This document shows positions 52,810 to 64,000 of a DNA stretch of 64,000 nucleotides, piece by piece. The stretch's first letter is position 1; each line of letters starts with the position of its first letter. Below the pieces are notes generated by a model. The model was not told the DNA's origin, did not search any database, and was given only the letters and a program-made list of their open reading frames with translations. A program made the translations under genes and the position numbers. Source of the stretch: Colocasia esculenta (Eukaryota; Streptophyta; Magnoliopsida; Alismatales; Araceae); NCBI GenBank assembly GCA_014218235.1, contig CM024753.1, positions 183,062,348-183,126,347 on the forward strand, read 5' to 3'.

Positions 52810-52875
52810 TGTTGGAACGCGGATTTTCTTTCTTTCGATTTATATCTAATGCCTTCGGGAAAGATGAACTTTGGT

Positions 52876-52906
<31 letters not shown>

Positions 52907-54490
52907 CCGTTCGTTGATCCCTTTCGCTTTTCTTTTGCGGGCGTGCCAGACTATTTACGAGAAAACAGACAAAGATTTATTTTACGAGGGTATGGGTGCG
53001 AACCCTAATACCTCGAATTTCATTTCATTTATTTTCCGCGTGCGCTCGCGTTCAGGGCGATGGGGGGTTTGTACGGGACCGTTCCCCACCACCGAAGTCG
53101 GTGTTTCATTTACATCGAGTATAACACTCGAATACCTTCGGATGCGTAATGTTGTTAAAAGACCAGTATGCCGAAATTTAAAGAAAAAGAAAATGACAAT
53201 AAATTTCCACAATTTTATGCAAGCTCATGTCATTTATATTTATGACATTTACATTTGTGCCTTTAGTGGGGCTTTTGTACCTCCACTGGGCATTTCGTGT
53301 ACATGAGTGTCGACGACGGGGGTTTGTGCCTCCGTCGGAGTTACACGGTGTGGGGGATACATCAATGTCCATGACAGGGTGTTTGTACCTCCGTCGGACG
53401 ACCTGCCTCTACGTATGTCCTTTTTTGACCCCAGAGGACTTGAACATGTGCCTAAAGTGCGTCGGGTTATGACGCCGGAGGACTTACAATGTACCTCGAC
53501 GTGTGTCTTTCAGGACAACGGAGGTCTTAAACATGGCTCGAGTGTGTCGTTTTATGCCGGAGGATTTACACATGTGCCTCGACGTGTGTCGTTTTATGAC
53601 ACGGAGGACTTAAACAGGCCAACGGGGGTCTTGTAACAAACTGTGGCGTCTCTATGCGGGCGAGCGCAGGAGGGCCCGGCCACAGAGACAAAGCAGCCAA
53701 CGGGTGTCGAAGACCTTCCCCGACACGTGCGGCTTATGTAAGCTCACGCACGGACCAGCCGAAGTGTTCGCAGGGGTGTTTCTGGGACCGAATGGCGTCT
53801 TTTGTAGGCCGAATGGCGTGCCTTTTCAAATGGGGGTATGCCCCTGTCTGCTTAATGCCCGCGGCGGGCTGTTTGTGCCTCCGCCAGGCATATGCTGACA
53901 ATTCATTTCTTGAAGTTCCCGACTGGGTGTTTGTGCCACCGTCGAGCAGCATTGCCTCTACGTACGTCGTTTGATGACGACGGAGGAGTTTAAATACAAC
54001 ACGGGGGTCATATGACAAACCTGTGGTGTCTTCTCGCGGACGAGCGTAAGTGAGCCCGAACGCAGAGGAAAGAACACCGACAGACGCCAAGGACTTTTCC
54101 CAAACACGTGCGGCCTATTAAGCTCACGCACGTAAGGCTCTCGGCGGGACTTGAGTGGCATACGATTTGTTCGCCCCGCGGTCTCCGGCCTATCTTCTGG
54201 CCCCTTTGCAATGGGGGTGTACCCTCCTATTTATGGATTTCAGGAGGGCTAACCGGGGGGGTACCCCCCGGGATCGGCCTCGCGGCACGGGCGTCGAGGC
54301 AGAGCTGCGAGCGTCGAGGCCGATGGCGAACCAGCGGAGGTGCCCACGCAAGAGGACTGACTGGTGGAGGGGGGGGGGCCGCCAGTTAGGGGCCTGACCG
54401 GCGGCCCCCTCGACTGGCGGAGGGGGGCGCCAGTTAGGGGCCTAACCGGCGGCCCTCTCTGGCTGGCAGAGGGGGCCGCCGGTCAGAGCC
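52810..54490 (-). repeat. Family D LTR copy c (5' LTR of D), right end lost
   Basis: TGTTGGAACGC at 52810, followed by a run of about 39 G (52876-52914), hairpin sub-repeats (53290-53400 and 53865-53945), TATTTATG (about 54228) and a short palindrome array. It merges at about 54490 with copy d in the opposite direction. Confidence 0.7.
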
Positions 54491-56073
54491 CTTGACGGCG
54501 GCCCCCTTCTGCCAGCCAGAGAGGGCCGCCGGTTAGGCCCCTAACTGGCGGGCACCTACGCCGGTTCGCCATCGGCCTCGACGCTCGCGCTCTGCCTCGA
54601 CGCCCGTGCCGCCGAAGACCTCCGCCGGGGAGGGTACCCCGCGGTTAGCCCCCTGAAATCCTATAAATAGGGGGGCATACCCCCATTGCATGGACGCCTT
54701 CGAACACCTTGAGGCCTTAAGGCCAGAAGATAGGCCGGAGACCGCGGGGCGAACAAATCGCATGCCACTCAAGGTCCCGCCGAGAGCCTTACGTGCGTGA
54801 GCTTAAATAGGCGCACGTGCTGGGGAGAAAGTCCTTGCGTATGTCGGTGTTGTCCTCTGCGTTCGGGCTCACTTACGCTCGTCCGCGAGAAGACACCACA
54901 GGTTGTCATATGACCCCCGGTGTTTGTATTTAAAGTCCTCTGTAGTCATCAAACGACGTACGTAGAGGCAATGCTGCTCGACGGTGGCACAAACACCCTG
55001 TCGGGAACTTCAAGAAATGAATTGTCAGCATATGCCTGGCGGAGGTACAAACACCCCGTCGCGGGCATTAAGCAGACAGGGGCACACCCCCATTTGAAGA
55101 TACGCCATTCGGCCCCAAAAAAAACTCGGAGACGCTTCTCGCACTCACGAGCCCGTGCTTAGAGTGTGTCCGTGCGCGAGCTTAAATAGGCCGCACGTGC
55201 TGAGGAGAAGTCCTTGGCGCCCGTTGGTGTTCCGTCCTCAGCATTCGGGCTGCGTTGCGCCACGTCCGCAGGAAGCGCCACAGGTTGTCACATGGCTCTC
55301 AGCGTTTGTATTTAAGTCCTCCGCCGTCGCCAAATGACGTGCGTTGAGGCAACGTTTGTCCGACAGAGGCACAAACACCCTGTCGTAGACTTAAAAGGAC
55401 AAATGGTTGGTAAATGCTCGGCGGAGGCACAAACACCCCGCCTCGAGCATCGAGGACCCGACAAATTTGTAAACGTCCGACGGAGGCACAAACACCCTGT
55501 CACGGACATTATGTATCCCCCACACCGTGTAACGTCCGACGGAGCACAAACACCCCGTCGTTGACACCCATGTACACATAATGCTTGTAATCGCCTAGTG
55601 GAGGTACAAAAAGCCCCACTAAAGGCACAAATGTAAATGTCATAAATATAAATGAATGAGCTTGAATAAAATTGTGGAAAATTTACTTGTCATCTGTCTT
55701 TTTCTTTAAATTTCGGCATACGATCTTTTAATAAACATTACGCATTCGAAGGTATTCGAGTGTTATACTCGATGTAAACGAAACATCGACTTCGGTCGGT
55801 GGGGAACGGTCAGTACTCGACCACTCCATCGCCCTGAACGCGAGCGCACGCGGAAAATAAATGAAATAAAATTCAGGGTATCAGGGTTCGCACCCAATAC
55901 CTCTCGTAAAAATAAATTTTGTCTGTTTCTCGCAAACAGTCTGGCACGCCCGCAAAAGAAAGCGAAAGGGATCAACGAACGGAAACCCCCCCCCCCCCCG
56001 GGGGCGACCAAAGTTCATCTTCCCGAAGGCATTAGATATAAAATCGAAAGAAAGAAAAATCCGCGTTCCAACA
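54490..56073 (+). repeat. Family D LTR copy d, forward orientation
   Basis: Mirror-image LTR with TATAAATA (54662-54669), hairpin sub-repeats (54975-55565) and the end CGTTCCAACA at 56073. By eye it is closer to copy a than to its neighbour c. Its first part is truncated at the junction. Confidence 0.7.
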
Positions 56074-57211
56074 AAAACATATACATATAAGCACAAAATC
56101 CACCGTCCCAGAGACTTGCTCGATGGGTGGGGAGAACATGGGTGTTTAAATACCATGTGTCCATAGAGACTTGCTCGATATGGACGGTATTTAAACCCCA
56201 GGAATATCACCCCACAGAGACTTGCTCGATGTGAGGGATGGGGATTAAGAAGGAATGTCGATGACGATTACGCCGGTAACTCTCCTCTCCACGCCTGGCC
56301 TATCGGGCTAAAGAAGGGGATTTGTACCTTCGCATACCAAGCAAGGGGGATTTGAGAATGAGAGAGGGAATGAGCAAATGCTCTTTTCTATTTTTCTGGA
56401 TTTTTTCAACAGGGCTTTGCCGGAGCAATTTTCGGAACCCCCTTTCTTCATGGAATAGGGGGGGTATTTATAGAGGAAGACCCCCTTACATTGGGTCGGG
56501 AAAGCCCCAACGATGGTGACCTCATGATGAGGTCACCATCGGTTAGGGGCCCCCTTAACCGATGGTGACCTCATCATGAGGTCACCATCGGTTGGGGGGG
56601 GTCCTAACCGATGGTGACCTCATGCCGAAGTCACCATCGGTTAGGGGATGCTCCTTAACGATGGTGACCTCATCATGAGGTCACCATCGGTTAGGGGCCT
56701 AACCGATGGAGGGGGGGGGGGGAGAATTTTCTATAAATACCCCCCCCCCCACACCCCCATTTCTCAAGTGTTGGTGCCGGAGGTGCTGCTGGAATCCCGC
56801 TCTGCTTCCTTGGAGTTTCGCCCAATAGAAGACTGCTGTGCAAAGCTTTGGAGTCCTTCCTCGAGCTTGTTCTTTGTACTTGTGCTTTATACTTGGTCCT
56901 AAGACCTTGTGCTGCCGGATTTCTCCGTGCTTTGTACTTGAACCATACTTGAACGAAGGAGAGTTCTTCCTTGGATTTCATTTTAACCGGAAGACCATGC
57001 ACCACTTAAGGACCATAACTTCCTTGTTGGACTTGGAGACGGACCTCCGAATAAATTTATAACCTAAGTAACCTGACAGTCACTTTAAATCACAATTTAC
57101 TCAGCCTTCTTTCTGAGTAGGCCGTCCAGCTGATTAATTTCTTAGACCACTATATAGTGGATCATCCCTACTTTGCATAGTAGGTATTTGTTACAATTTT
57201 ACCTTGCAACA
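56074..57211 (-). repeat. A-like LTR fragment e, reverse orientation
   Basis: Begins inside the sub-repeats (AAAACATATACATATAAGC). It carries the three hairpins (about 56105-56235), TATTTATA (56465-56472), AACCGATGGTGACCTCA palindromes (56510-56710), TATAAATA (56732-56739) and U3 blocks matching element A (TCCGGCAGCACAAGGTC). It ends TTGCAACA at 57211. The LTR end side is cut off at 56073. Confidence 0.75.
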
Positions 57212-59730
57212 GTCCCCCGCCTACATCGCGTTCCCCGCACCGCCTTTCTGACGAGTGGCGCTTTGGGTTCCGAAAGGCGACGTCCAGGTCCGTTACGTTT
57301 TGAACGCGACAACATACTCCGTCGCGTTCTTGCTGTTGAGTTGTTTAAAGGCGGTTTATGGCCAGACAGAGCAAGGGAAGCTCTGTCCAACCAAAGGAGG
57401 AAGCTTTGCTGGCGGTTTTGGTGATTTCGACTTGCAGGTGGCTAGTTCGGCGCGGTTTCCACGCGAGGTCACCCAGAGCGTAAAAAGCGCCGATCGATCC
57501 TCATTCTTCAAGTTCTTCGTGTTGGTAGGGAGATTTGTCCGTTTCTTTACTTTGTTTGAATGGATTGAAGCATGAAAACCATGAAACGATGTGTATGTGA
57601 TTCCCTAATAGTTTACATGATTTGTAGAGGTTTGAATTGACTAGAAGTAGGGTTTTAGGAAGATTTTTGTGTGAGAAACAAAGAACATGGCTTTTTGTCT
57701 GAGAAGGCGACGGGTCGGGCTGTCGTGTTCAAGTCGCGACCCTGGCCCCGTCGTGTTCTCTTTGTAAACGTCGCCTGTCGCGCTGTCACGTTCTTAACGC
57801 GACAGTCGACTCCGTCGCGTTCTTCTTTCCGAGATGTGTTATGTTGTTTTGGGCAATGAGGGTCTTGTGTGGACTTAGTCTTGGTTATTTAATGTTGATT
57901 TAAGATATTTAAGCATGGTTAATGGTAGTAAAGCATGACTTAGGATTAATGATTCAAATTGTGGTTAGTTAGTTATTGATGTTTATCATGTAATGATGTT
58001 CAGCATGTAAGAGTTATGCAGTTATGTGTTTAGCAGTAGTATTTGTATACAGTTGAGTTAGAGGTTATATGATAACCTGTGTTGAATAGTCATGGTACAC
58101 CGTAGTTTATGAATGAATGATTTAGATGTGTATTAGGTGTGTAACGTAGTTTGTGCGTTTGCCGAGCTCGGTGGTCTGACGCTTATTCCGGAATACCTCT
58201 CTAATCGGATACTCTAGGTTCTCTGTGAGTTAGGCACGTGTGTGCTCGGAGTTTGTCCCGGTACTGTGTATACCGTAGAAGTCTGTGTCGTCTTCCGGGA
58301 CACCCTTACTCGCGTGTTTATTGAGTAGCTCGTCCGGCTGAGGGAAAGACGACAGTGGGACAGTGACTTATGGTGTGCGAGTGTTCTATGTTCGGTCGCT
58401 TGTAGCGCGCTCATGGTTGGGGGACGGACACCAATAGACGTACCGGTCCTCAACTAGTCCCATATTTTCACTTGCCTCACTCTGCGGGCCCTAGAACCCG
58501 TAGAGGTGTGTCAGGTGTGGGTCTGCAGCATGTGTGGTTGCAGAGTGGTGTTGGTTGGTTTCTATAGCTCTTTAACTTACACAGTGTTGTGGTGGATCCG
58601 GAGTAGGACTTTTTGTCCGTGGCTAGGAGACTGAGAGGCGATTCTCGTGTTTGTTAGTCCGGGTTGGATATTGGCGTCATGAGCCAGTAGTCTTTACCCA
58701 AGTGGTGGCGTCGTTCCTTCTGACTCAGGTTTCTAGCAGTTGTGGTTGTGAGTTGTGCTACTGGTTGTAGTGTTTACCAATTATACTTTCTTACTTGTTG
58801 GTCGTGCAAGGCTTCTAGTTGCGCATTGGTACGGATGTGGTACCCTCGTAGTACCTCTGGATTTCAGGTACCTGTACCCTTCTTGGGTAGCTGGTCGTTG
58901 GGGCATGTCATGTGCCGGTTTCAAGTGTTGTTGTGGAGCTGTGCTCCGTGGAAGTCGTGTTGTGTGACTTTCCACTTGTTGTGTTCTTACCGTTTTGTAG
59001 GTAGTCTTTTGGTGTATTTTATTATTCTGGTGTGTGGTGGACTGACTCTTTGTTGTTAGTTCCATTACCTTTTGTTAATGGTTTGCCTGTATGACTTGTG
59101 GCTTACTCGTTTCGGTTACTGTGGTGGACTGGTGTTTTTGTACTAGTTCTGTTGTTCCTTTTATTTTCCATGAATTGTGTTAGCTAGTGTGTTTAGGTTT
59201 AAATGTAATTTAATTATGTTTTTTGCGAGCATGCCTTTACTTCAGTAGTCCTATTGTTGGTGTTACCAGTGAAACCCTGAGTGGTGGAGGTGTTACTCCT
59301 CTGTGTAGTTTCTGGTTGTTGCTTCTCTTTTTAGAGGTCCATGTTGAGCCTGTGACTTTTTGATACTCACTCCCTTACAGTTCTTTGCAGGTGTTAACAG
59401 TGTGCGTGGTTTGTAGAGGCATTGTGGCAGACTTGTACCACCAGCAAATGAGTTGTAGTTGTTGTTGTGTGAGCTTTTGCTCCTTCGAGATATGCCCCAG
59501 GTAGTTGTATCTTTCTCTTGAACATATAATAATGTATTGGGACAGTGTAATTGGTTATAAATGAGTATGAGTACATGTACTTTCTTGTACGTTATACTCT
59601 TGTGGTTGTCTTTTATATTCTTACTAGACATGTGTGTGAGCTATCCCTTATGAAACTTCGGTCTATTCGCGGGAGACGGGTCTGGATATAGAGCCTTATT
59701 GGGCATAAATATCCAAAGTCGCTACAAGAG
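57212..59730. other. Unclassified repetitive-looking sequence, no gene
   Basis: GT-rich sequence without a convincing ORF. CGTCGCGTTCTT and GAACGCGAC motifs recur (57295-57330 and 57715-57830). The general look is that of a chromovirus-type LTR, but I could not define TG/CA ends, PBS or duplication, so it is left unnamed. Confidence 0.3.
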
Positions 59731-60160
59731 CCACAGGAGGTTATGGGCTTGGGGATATCTTTTCAGGATATGAGGATTATTGTATCACCCCATCAAATAA
59801 AAAGGAAGCCAAGGGGAAGCACAAGAACGTGGGGGATATGAACGCCAACAAAGGCAAGCAGTGTATGATTAGGGATATAGGCTTTCTTATCCACCTATTT
59901 TTAGTCTCCCAAAATTGTCATATCAGCTCTAGTATTGGGACAGGTTACTTTGGCAACATTCAAACTATTGAGTATGGTAGTTTCTTCACTCCAGGACAAT
60001 TAAGAGAAAGTTCAAGCCAACAAGCAACGACACCTCGAAGCATCCAAAGATGATTCCAAGACATCGCCAATTCTTTGTTTGGCTATGGATATACCTAGTA
60101 TGGAGGACATGACTATGGACCACTTGCTCAGTTTCATGAGGTAGAGAATGAGGGTTCTGT
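59731..60160 (+). pseudogene. hAT fragment F2, transposase tail
   Basis: Matches 1430-1850 of F1 (TACAGGAGGTTATGG-type start, TTCAGGATATGAGGATTATT, then GGACAAT...TTCAAGCCAACAAGCA). Only the tail and 3' region survive, with frameshifts. Confidence 0.6.
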
Positions 60161-60541
60161 GAAATTGACAAGGTATTTTATTTATTTCATGGTATAAACT
60201 TGTAGATATTATTTTTTTCAATGTATGAACATAATGATTAGTGTCTTAATCATCGTTATTGTTCTTTATGATAGATGAACAATGATAAGAATTGAATTTC
60301 ATTGTGTTGTATTCAATGAATGTTGTATGTGTTTTCATATTTTTCTGTAATTTTTTCTGATTTTTCAAATTTTTCTCTGATTATTTATTTATTTTTTAAC
60401 ATGGTCAATCCTGAATCTGCCAAATTCCCATGGAATCGGGCGGATCCTGCGATCCGACCCGACTCAAATCGGGGTCGGCTGGGTCCGATTCAGCACCCCG
60501 ATCCGACTTTGCCATCCATGGCGGTGGCTATGTGGGTATGA
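60161..60541 (+). repeat. hAT F2 3' region and GATCC/GATCGG subterminal repeats
   Basis: AT-rich sequence, then GATCC and CCGACCCGACTC repeats (60395-60520), the same organisation as 1852-2430. Confidence 0.5.
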
Positions 60542-61599
60542 GAAATCTCACAGAACCGCAGGCCTCCTTGGTTTTCCTATCTTGTGTTCTTCCTCCTCTT
60601 GCTTGCGTAGCCCCTGGTACCAGTATTTCCTGTAAAGAAGAACCATTGAACTGGCTCTTTCCCTTCACCAGATCCTGCAGCATCCCCCCCCCTACATCGG
60701 GTGTTTTCTATTCCATGTCAAAAGAGACCTTGTTTCCTGCTGGTTTCTTGATTGTACTTTGTACGCTGGCCTCAATTTTTCTCCTCTTGGGTTTCTCTAG
60801 AGCACCCTGTGCTGCAGCTGCCTGCCTTGTTCATTTTTTGGAAGTCTACACAGGTTGTATCACGTCCTTCATAACAGCGCCCCTCTCCAACTGCCTCGTG
60901 CCACCACGCATGTTCTCCACCCTGCAGTTGCTTTAGTTAGGATTCTGTTCTTGCTCTCCGTTTGTCTGCTAGGAGAAAACCTCAAACACTACATCTCAAG
61001 GCGGAGAAGGTTCTGCTGTGAAGGGTACATTCACTCAGGGTTGGCAGGATTGGCATTGGAGGGCGAATCGGGAAATTCCTGATTCGCCCCAATTCTCCTG
61101 AATTGGTTTGATTTGGGCCGATTCGCCTGGATCCTGCCCTACATAAAGCATGTGATTTGGCCATTTTTTTGGCCGACTATTTGGTTTAGGCTTCATGTGA
61201 ATATGTTTCATGCATAAGGGAAGATATTTATGCCACGTAGTGCTACTTTGAACCATGATTTGAACATAAACATCCATTCTTATTTTTTAATGGGTGAAGA
61301 ACAAGAGCAAGAACAAAGGGATCTTGCCTCCAAACACCTTGTAATCCACATAGAAAGGCCCCACCTAAGTCTTGGAGTGGAGATCCACGGGTTTACCGAG
61401 GGAAATGGGGAAAACGAAGAGGAGGGAAGGGCTTCCGGCATGAAACCCTGTGAATAGAGCCGAATCAGGCATATTAGGGATTGACTCTTCCCTGATACGC
61501 ACCGATTTGGCCAAATCAGGCCAATTCGCCCCATTTGGAAAACCATGCATTTACTACAATGGTGTCTAATCATGAGCACCATGCCCCGGAGGTTACTCT
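60542..61599. other. Intergenic, no clear gene
   Basis: An open frame at 60430-60936 gives a hydrophobic, Cys/Leu-rich peptide that I do not recognise and consider chance. CGAATCGG-type repeats occur at 61055-61140 and 61500-61545, suggesting further hAT debris. Confidence 0.3.
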
Positions 61600-61607
61600 G
61601 GTGAAAC

Positions 61608-62949
61608 CATGGTTTGACGTATCGCCGATTCGGGGCGAATCGGATCCGCCCTGATGCGATCCGATTCGCCCAGAATCAAGGCGAATCGGGTCCGATTCGC
61701 ATGATTATTATATATATATATATATGATATTTATGTATGTGTGTCAGGCAGGGTTGTGAGGAGTCAGGATCCTCTTCAGGCAGGGTTGTCAGGATCCTCT
61801 TATTTACCTGAATATCATTTAAGTAAATGTTATAATTTGTTGTTTCATTTACTTAAGATATTACATGTAAATAAGGAAGTACCCCCCATTTGAATCCAAT
61901 AAAAATATCAAAAAAATCATATCTCTTACCAATAAAAAGTCAACTCTCCCACTGAAGAAGAAAATCGCGATTTCGATGATTTTAGCGAAATACTAACTTT
62001 TTAATCTCTCATAATTTGATCTATCTAAAAATTTGATAATTCAAATAAACCATATGGAACACTAAAAATTCAAAGTCCGGTAAAAAAAGTCAAACGTGCA
62101 TGTGACTTCTCCAAGGGAGCTACTCTCCTACTGACAACACTTAGTCTGCTCGAGGCATCTTAGGATTTGGTCAAACTTAAGCTATCATCACCTAAACTCA
62201 TGAGATTTTTCACTTTCTAATTGTGAGAAACTAGAAAGTGACAATTCTCATGAGTTTGAATGATGATAGTTTAGGTTTGACCAAATCTTAAGAGGTCTCA
62301 AACAGACTGAGTACTGTCAGTAGGAGAGCGGTTCCTTTGGAGAAGTCACATGCACATTTGACTTTTTTTACCGGACTTTGGATTTTTAGTGTTCCATATG
62401 GTTTATTTGAATTATCAAATTTTTAGATAGACCAAATTATGAGAGATTAAAAAGTTAGCATTTCGCTAAAATCATCGAAATCGCGATTTTCTTCTTCGGT
62501 GGGAGAGTTGACTTTTTATTGGTAAGAGATATGATTTTTTTGATATTTTTATTGGATTTAAATGGGGGGTACTTCCTTATTTACATGTAATATCTTAAGT
62601 AAATGAAACAACAAATTATAACATTTACTTAAATGATATTCAGGTAAATAAGAGGATCCTGACAACCCTGCCTGAAGAGGATCCTGACTCCTCACAACCC
62701 TGCCTGACACACATACATAAATATCATATATATATATATATAATAATCATGCGAATCGGACCCGATTCGCCTCGATTCTGGGCGAATCAGGGATCGCATC
62801 GTGGCGGATCGGGGAATCGGATCGGATCGCATCGGATCCATTCGATTCGCGGCCGGGCGGCGGATCCATGCGGATCACAACTCGGCCCGCCCCTGATCCG
62901 CTCCGATTCGGGGGAATCGGGCCGATTCGCCCCGCCATGACAAACCATG
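61608..62949. mobile_element. Non-autonomous hAT fold-back element G
   Basis: A 1342-base element with termini CATGGTTTG...CAAACCATG and a perfect 8-bp duplication GGTGAAAC (61600-61607 and 62950-62957). The arms are inverted repeats almost throughout: outer CGAATCGG repeats, (TA)n, and two CAGGGTTGT motifs. An inner fold-back (about 61780-62680) is the same as the element at 2460-3340. The centre lies near 62215-62235. No coding capacity. The ends resemble hAT E, whose transposase family could mobilise it. Confidence 0.85.
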
Positions 62950-62957
62950 GGTGAAAC

Positions 62958-64000
62958 TGAATGAACACAATTATGTTGAGTGGTCAGTTGCTGCAAAGAC
63001 ATAGTTGATGGAAAGCATAAATCTGGTTATATTAACAGAAAAATTCAGAAACCAGCATGACATAATTCAGCCCCATGACAGTGAATCATCTAATTCTAAT
63101 GTCTCAATGCCAGGACTCCTTCTCAACTAATATTGTGAATTTACAGAAGACCCTCAGCCTTCCATCTACAGATCTACTTCTGTAGGTAAGTCCAGTACTG
63201 GGGAAGTAGCACTAAGTGCTGAATCTCGGTATGTCAGACTGTCAGTAACTCTTGGATTATTGATCGGGAACTACTGACCATATGACAGATAACCTCAGTT
63301 TCTTCTCTTCCTACTCCCTTTCTCCAGGTCAGGACAAAGTAATGGTGGCTGATGCTACGTGTGACCATTGCCAGCAAGGATACCATTAGACTTGACCAGC
63401 ACCTCTCTTTGATCTTTACATATTCCTTCTCTTCTAATAAACCTTCTATCTGCTAGCAGTTTGATGAAATATCTAAATTGATCAATAACTTTCTTTCCTG
63501 ACCATTGTAATTTTCAGAAGTTCAAGAGAAGGCAAATTATTGGGAGTGGTCTAGAGGGCAGGGCTTTATCGGCTTGCAGTCAAATGAGTACCACACTTCA
63601 ATGAATTTCCACCAGCAGCTTGACCAGCAAAATTAAGGAGATCCCGATATGGCATTGTCAGTTAGGGCATCTCTCTTTTTAGTTTTTAGGTCCTCAAAAG
63701 TCTTGTTTCCATCATTAAAAAACTCATACCCACTAATTGGTGTACCTGAGATGCATTTTCCCCAGCTCCTGAAATGGATATTAAATGGACTGGATTAGAA
63801 GGATCAGTCATCCGAAAAACAGGATTCATTTCTTGTCTCAAATATTGGCTGGTAGGATACCATTTGCTCCATTTGAATCAGTACATTCAGATGTTTAGGA
63901 TCCTTCACATGTTCCTTCTGTGGATGCTTATTGATATTTCATAGCATTCATTCATGACTTCTCTTTGTGTAATGAGGTTTAGCTGCTTAAAAACCCAGGA
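62958..64000. other. No feature recognised
   Basis: Ordinary AT-rich sequence without repeats, long ORFs or recognisable exons on either strand. It may be intron or intergenic host DNA. Confidence 0.4.

Noticed and set aside
57212..59730. Chromovirus LTR
   Set aside because: General resemblance only; no defined termini, PBS or duplication.
60430..60936. 168-codon hydrophobic ORF
   Set aside because: No recognised family, no exon signals, overlaps hAT subterminal repeats; likely chance.
61036..61140. Small MITE with AGGG/CCCT ends
   Set aside because: Ends are only partly matching and no 8-bp duplication was found.

Overview
This is a TE-saturated stretch of a land-plant nuclear genome, very probably a seed plant. 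The evidence is four conserved exons' worth of host coding sequence (two firm, one mini-exon, one doubtful) of a SABRE/KINKY POLLEN-type gene, Tat/Ogre-type Ty3-gypsy elements with an extra archaeal-type RNase H, hAT transposases with DUF659 and dimerisation regions, a tRNA-type SINE, and fold-back elements. No rRNA, tRNA gene, CRISPR or bacterial feature is visible.

Layout. 1-2430: exons and 3' part of a decayed hAT element (F1). 2460-3340: a fold-back element. 3480-4090: a second hAT 3'-end fragment. 4172-4506: a 5'-truncated retroposon with a 15-bp target duplication. 5119-6503: host gene exons on the minus strand, with a SINE (6031-6161) in an intron. From 6553 rightwards the sequence is a TE nest. 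Reverse-oriented LTRs of a Tat-like element (6553-9610, then 9611-10050 continuing at 39891-41008) contain hAT element E (10059-39882, 8-bp duplication AGACAGAG). E is split by a 24.35-kb Tat-lineage retrotransposon A (13712-38062, 5-bp duplication ACGAG). To the right lies the reverse-oriented body of element B (41009-48504). Its antisense gene is broken by a small complete LTR element C (43391-46002, duplication TATAT). 48505-57211 is a scrambled cluster of a third LTR family (D) with a gag remnant, two LTRs joined head to head, and a further A-like LTR. 57212-59730 is unclassified. 59731-60540 is a second hAT fragment. 61608-62949 is a hAT-type non-autonomous fold-back element (duplication GGTGAAAC). 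62958-64000 shows nothing recognisable.

Element A carries an ORF1/gag, protease, RT, two RNase H domains and integrase on the plus strand, all interrupted by single-base frameshifts. Between pol and the 3' LTR are tandem repeats, a duplicated conserved non-coding module, and a spliced antisense gene whose N-terminal half is a plant mobile domain (PMD). B carries the 3' exons of the same antisense gene, which confirms the exon structure.

The most unusual signal is in the LTRs. Each LTR is a stack of stem-loop arrays: (i) a U3 palindrome array bracketed by divergent TATA boxes, (ii) three consecutive hairpins with an invariant 13-nt loop and stems that change in a compensatory way, and (iii) a long tandem array of smaller hairpins. 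Family D has its own version with a different invariant loop. Covariation between stems suggests that structure, not primary sequence, is being conserved.
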